A program made the translations under genes and the position numbers. The notes below the pieces were generated by a model. The model saw only the letters and a program-made list of their open reading frames with translations, searched no databases and was not told where the DNA came from. Of a stretch of DNA of 9,260 bases, positions 6,932-9,260 are shown piece by piece (position 1 is the stretch's first letter; each line of letters opens with the position of its first letter). Source of the stretch: Bacteroidota bacterium (GTDB taxonomy: Bacteria; Bacteroidota; Kryptoniia; Kryptoniales; JAKASW01); the NCBI GenBank assembly GCA_021796055.1, contig JAJYOS010000192.1, positions 1 through 9,260 of the forward strand, given 5' to 3'.

Positions 6932-8645
6932 GAGCCTGAGAGCAGATCTTCGACGGATCGCCGGAGAGTGCCTCTCAGGATTGGGCCCGGGGAAAGTGCG
7001 GGATAATCCTGTTCGACTGATGCTACTAATCGGTGCGATAGTATCGACGGTCTCGGTTATCTTTTCTGCGAAACATGTCACGGGTTTCAATGTTACCGTG
7101 ACGCTTCTGATCTGGCTGATTCTGATGGAGACGATTGTTGCGCACGCCCTCGTGAAATTGCACATAGGGGTATTGGCAAATGAGATGGCCCCGGACAGTA
7201 ATGAGTCGAGAGCGAGGAAGCTGGTAAACGGTGCTGAGCATCTCGTGCCGGCTGATGCGCTTCGAGACGGCGATCTGGTTTTGTGTGAAACGGGCGAAGT
7301 AGTACCTGCAGATGGGGTGATTCTGCAGGGAACCGCGATCATAGATGAGTCGGCAATGACGGGTCAGTCTCCGCCTGTGCTGCGCGAAAGCGGCGGAGAG
7401 AGGAATGAAGTGTTCGGCAAGACGACGGTGCTTGGGGGCCGAATCATAGTTAGTGTGACCGCGAAAGAACGGAAAGTTGTTATCGACCCAGTAGCCTCGG
7501 CCGTCGAGAGAATAAAATACCAGATGGCATCGGACGAAAGGGAAATGGCCGTTCCTCTCTGGCTCCTGGTTGTCGGCTTCTCGGTCGCGTTCGTGGCACT
7601 CCCGTTTCTTACAGGTGACAGGATAAATTCGGCTGAATATTTTATGAAGGCCCTGATGAAAACGCCGGCGGTCATCTCCATCCTGGTATGTGCCCTCCCG
7701 CTGACAGCTGCAGAACTTCTAAATACCGCCGCCCTGAGCGCGGTGTCTCGCCTTGTGCGGAAGAAGATAATTCCCGCGAGCATGAATGCCGTAGAGATTT
7801 CCGGGCTTGTGGATGTACTCCTGCTCGATGAGAAGGAAGTGATAGCATTCAACAGGCAAAGTGCGAAAGGGAGTGTGATGAGTAATGTAGCCGTGTCCGA
7901 TGATGATTGCGACGGAAGCGATTATCAAAGTGCAGTCCGGTCATTTCCTTCGGAGAAAATTCACGAACTCGGATTGAGAACCGTGCTTTCGGCTGACTCG
8001 GACCGAGGGGAAGAGTTTGCCGCGGCGATAGGAGCAGTAAGCTGCTTATCCGGCGGGAGACCGGAAAACAAGCTGGCAACAATCCAAAGCGAGCGTTCGT
8101 CCGGCGCTATAGTGGCTGTCGTTGGAGATCACGATGACATCGCGCCTCTGGCAAGGGAGGCGAATCTCTGTTTCATAGTCGACGGCGGTGCAGAGGTGCC
8201 GGACGGAAATCCGAATTCCATCGGACTGAACGGAAGGCCGAACAGGCTGATAAACGCGATTGAAACCGGGAGGCGTCTTAACGAGGTTCAAAAACGTCTC
8301 ACACATTTTGCGGTCGGTGTGACAGCATCGATGAGCCTTCTAGCTTTGTTTCCTCTTATATCGACCATATATGGGGGAAGGAGGGAGGTCGTCGAGACTA
8401 TTCCATGGCTAAATGTCCTTGGACTCTTTTCACCACACTCCGTGATATTGGACATGTCAATATTCACGGTCATCTCGTTCGTCTCGGTCGCTGCTATCGC
8501 TGCAAGGTCCCTGTACGCTTCCGGCATTAGATCAAGGCTTTTGTTGAAAGTCGGCCCAAGTCTCTTTGTGACGGCCGGATTTGTCGCGCCAATAGTGGCG
8601 GTGAAGTTGATAGATTTGACCGTTGTCGCTCTCAGATTTATCTAA
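6891..8645 (+). CDS. Degenerate KdpB paralogue, probable catalytically dead pseudo-ATPase
   Basis: A 584-residue protein clearly related to the KdpB of this operon. It keeps KVRDNP before M1, DGDLVLCETGEVVPADGV (126-143), IDESAMTGQS (151-160), RESGGERNEV (165-174), SILVCALPLT (263-272), LVDVLLLD (306-313), RPENKL (390-395), INAIETGRRL (454-463), LNVLGLFSPHSVIL (507-520) and VKLIDL (571-576). The catalytic signatures are lost: TGES is TGQS, DKTGT is DEKEV (313-317), TGDN is ADSD (368-371), GDGTND is GDHDDI (412-417), and the M5 NDVSK has no counterpart. Only about 40 residues replace the nucleotide domain. ATP hydrolysis is therefore not expected. ATG 6891 is preferred because it puts TGQS and D313 at exactly the KdpB positions and homology begins shortly after it; the longer frame from 6717 is out-of-frame kdpC sequence. 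GAGGG at 6883-6887 is close but possible as a ribosome site. Its function is unknown. It may be a regulator or structural partner of KdpA/KdpC, or a gene decaying without stops. Confidence 0.85.
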   Translation: MYSNSTSRSTRSAESLRADLRRIAGECLSGLGPGKVRDNPVRLMLLIGAIVSTVSVIFSAKHVTGFNVTVTLLIWLILMETIVAHALVKLHIGVLANEMAPDSNESRARKLVNGAEHLVPADALRDGDLVLCETGEVVPADGVILQGTAIIDESAMTGQSPPVLRESGGERNEVFGKTTVLGGRIIVSVTAKERKVVIDPVASAVERIKYQMASDEREMAVPLWLLVVGFSVAFVALPFLTGDRINSAEYFMKALMKTPAVISILVCALPLTAAELLNTAALSAVSRLVRKKIIPASMNAVEISGLVDVLLLDEKEVIAFNRQSAKGSVMSNVAVSDDDCDGSDYQSAVRSFPSEKIHELGLRTVLSADSDRGEEFAAAIGAVSCLSGGRPENKLATIQSERSSGAIVAVVGDHDDIAPLAREANLCFIVDGGAEVPDGNPNSIGLNGRPNRLINAIETGRRLNEVQKRLTHFAVGVTASMSLLALFPLISTIYGGRREVVETIPWLNVLGLFSPHSVILDMSIFTVISFVSVAAIAARSLYASGIRSRLLLKVGPSLFVTAGFVAPIVAVKLIDLTVVALRFI

Positions 8646-8729
8646 CGGTGGGGGGCCCGGACATGCGCTCTCATTTGTGCCGTTTGCCGTACAGCCCCAG
8701 AAGACTCCAAGTCTGATTCAAACCAATCG

Positions 8730-8739
8730 TTCTTAAGAA
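8730..8739. promoter_or_regulatory. 10-nt perfect palindrome before the small membrane protein
   Basis: TTCTTAAGAA lies 17 nt upstream of the ATG at 8757, just before the GAGGA ribosome site (8741-8745). Its placement would suit an operator or a 5'-UTR element. It is short and could be chance. Confidence 0.15.
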
Positions 8740-8756
8740 TGAGGAAGCATTGCTGA

Positions 8757-9080
8757 ATGAAAAATCTGCTTGCGTTACCTGTGTTCCTGGTATCGGCAAT
8801 TCTTGAAGTAGGCGGTGACGCTCTTATCAGAAAGGGATTGCGAAGTGCGGGAGCAGGCTTCATAATTGCCGGGTTCCTGGCGCTCGGTTCTTACGGCCTT
8901 GTTGTAAATTCGGTAAGATGGGATTTCTCGAAATTACTCGGGGTTTATATAGCTGTGTTTGCGATCGTCAGCACATTGTTCGGTCGATATGTATTTCATG
9001 AGAGTATCCCTAATCCACGGTGGATCGGAATTGTATTAATCGTCTGCGGCGGACTGGTCATACAGTTCTGGGGAAAATGA
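8757..9080 (+). CDS. Small four-helix membrane protein of the DMT/SMR (EmrE-like) type
   Basis: A 107-residue, very hydrophobic protein with four likely helices at about 4-20, 32-51, 59-81 and 88-105. Length and layout fit the small multidrug resistance branch of the drug/metabolite transporter superfamily. The first helix carries a single glutamate (E17) followed by VGGDALIRKG, similar in place to the essential Glu14 of EmrE. The third ends in FAIVSTLFGRYVFHESI and the last reads WIGIVLIVCGGLVIQF, both typical of these families. Such proteins act as dimers, often exporting cationic compounds in exchange for protons; the substrate here cannot be told. It starts 111 nt after the KdpB paralogue, with GAGGA (8741-8745) 11 nt before the ATG, so it may be a separate unit. 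SMR subfamily placement is uncertain. Confidence 0.65.
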   Translation: MKNLLALPVFLVSAILEVGGDALIRKGLRSAGAGFIIAGFLALGSYGLVVNSVRWDFSKLLGVYIAVFAIVSTLFGRYVFHESIPNPRWIGIVLIVCGGLVIQFWGK

Positions 9081-9194
9081 CGGGACCAGGAATTGTCATT
9101 GGAAAGGAATGCACACTGGAAAGACTGATATGAATAGATGTCTGCAGAGTAAAATTCAAACCAATATCTGACGCCGAAAAACAGGTGAAGATAG

Positions 9195-9260
9195 ATGGCT
9201 TCATCGTTATTTCTTTCGACCGCCTATTCGATGCCCCTCTGCCATGTGAGGCGTAGACTT
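9195..9260 (+). CDS. Possible start of a further gene, cut by the window edge
   Basis: ATG 9195 has a good ribosome site, AGGTGA (9183-9188), 6 nt upstream and stays open for 22 codons to the edge (MASSLFLSTAYSMPLCHV...). The LFLSTAY beginning recalls WbqC-family proteins, but what follows does not, and 22 residues are too few to decide. The rest of 9081-9194 shows no gene, hairpin terminator or repeat that I can support. Confidence 0.25.
   Translation, partial: MASSLFLSTAYSMPLCHVRRRL

Noticed and set aside
8716..9165. 12-nt direct repeat ATTCAAACCAAT (8716-8727 and 9154-9165) flanking the small membrane protein gene
   Set aside because: One or a few 12-nt matches are expected by chance in a window of this size, and there is no transposase or inverted end to support a mobile cassette.

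Overview
This window carries a bacterial potassium-uptake operon, kdpF-kdpA-kdpB-kdpC. It is followed without a gap by an intact reading frame for a second KdpB-like protein (6891-8645, 584 aa) whose P-type ATPase catalytic motifs are almost all lost. All recognisable genes lie on the + strand. The outer-membrane beta-barrel protein at the left edge shows a Gram-negative (diderm) organism. That barrel family, the short intergenic hairpins of the type GCTCC-TAC-GGAGC and the TTTAGGATTTAGAATTT-like repeats remind me of Bacteroidota/Chlorobi-group (FCB) genomes such as Ignavibacteria. This is recall, not a database result, and the taxonomic call is weak.

Layout. 1-1028: 3' part of an outer-membrane porin-like gene of the BBP2/DUF1597 type. 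1025-1630: remnant of an isoprenylcysteine/phospholipid methyltransferase-family gene, interrupted by an in-frame amber codon and apparently lacking its first membrane helix. 1631-2188: about 560 nt with no convincing gene, holding small hairpin repeats and, near its right end, the probable kdp control region. 2189-6931: kdpF (25 aa), kdpA (571 aa), a 261-nt spacer with repeat-like inverted arms, kdpB (700 aa) and kdpC (191 aa). 6891-8645: the degenerate KdpB paralogue, starting inside the end of kdpC. 8757-9080: a 107-residue four-helix membrane protein of the small DMT/SMR type. 9081-9260: mostly unassigned, with a possible gene start at 9195.

How the genes work together. KdpA is the K+-selective channel-like subunit, KdpB the ATP-hydrolysing P-type pump subunit, KdpC the periplasm-facing single-span subunit and KdpF a one-helix stabiliser. 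Together they form the high-affinity K+ pump used when K+ is scarce. The sensor kinase/regulator pair KdpD/KdpE is not in this window.

The most unusual feature is the extra KdpB-like gene. It runs almost co-linearly with KdpB up to the phosphorylation aspartate (D313 in both with the starts chosen here). After that the DKTGT loop is rewritten, about 116 residues of mainly nucleotide-binding domain are gone, and TGES, TGDN, GDGTND and the M5 Asp/Lys pair are altered or lost. The membrane scaffold and an uninterrupted frame remain. This looks like a pseudo-ATPase companion of the Kdp complex. A gene in slow decay is the main alternative.
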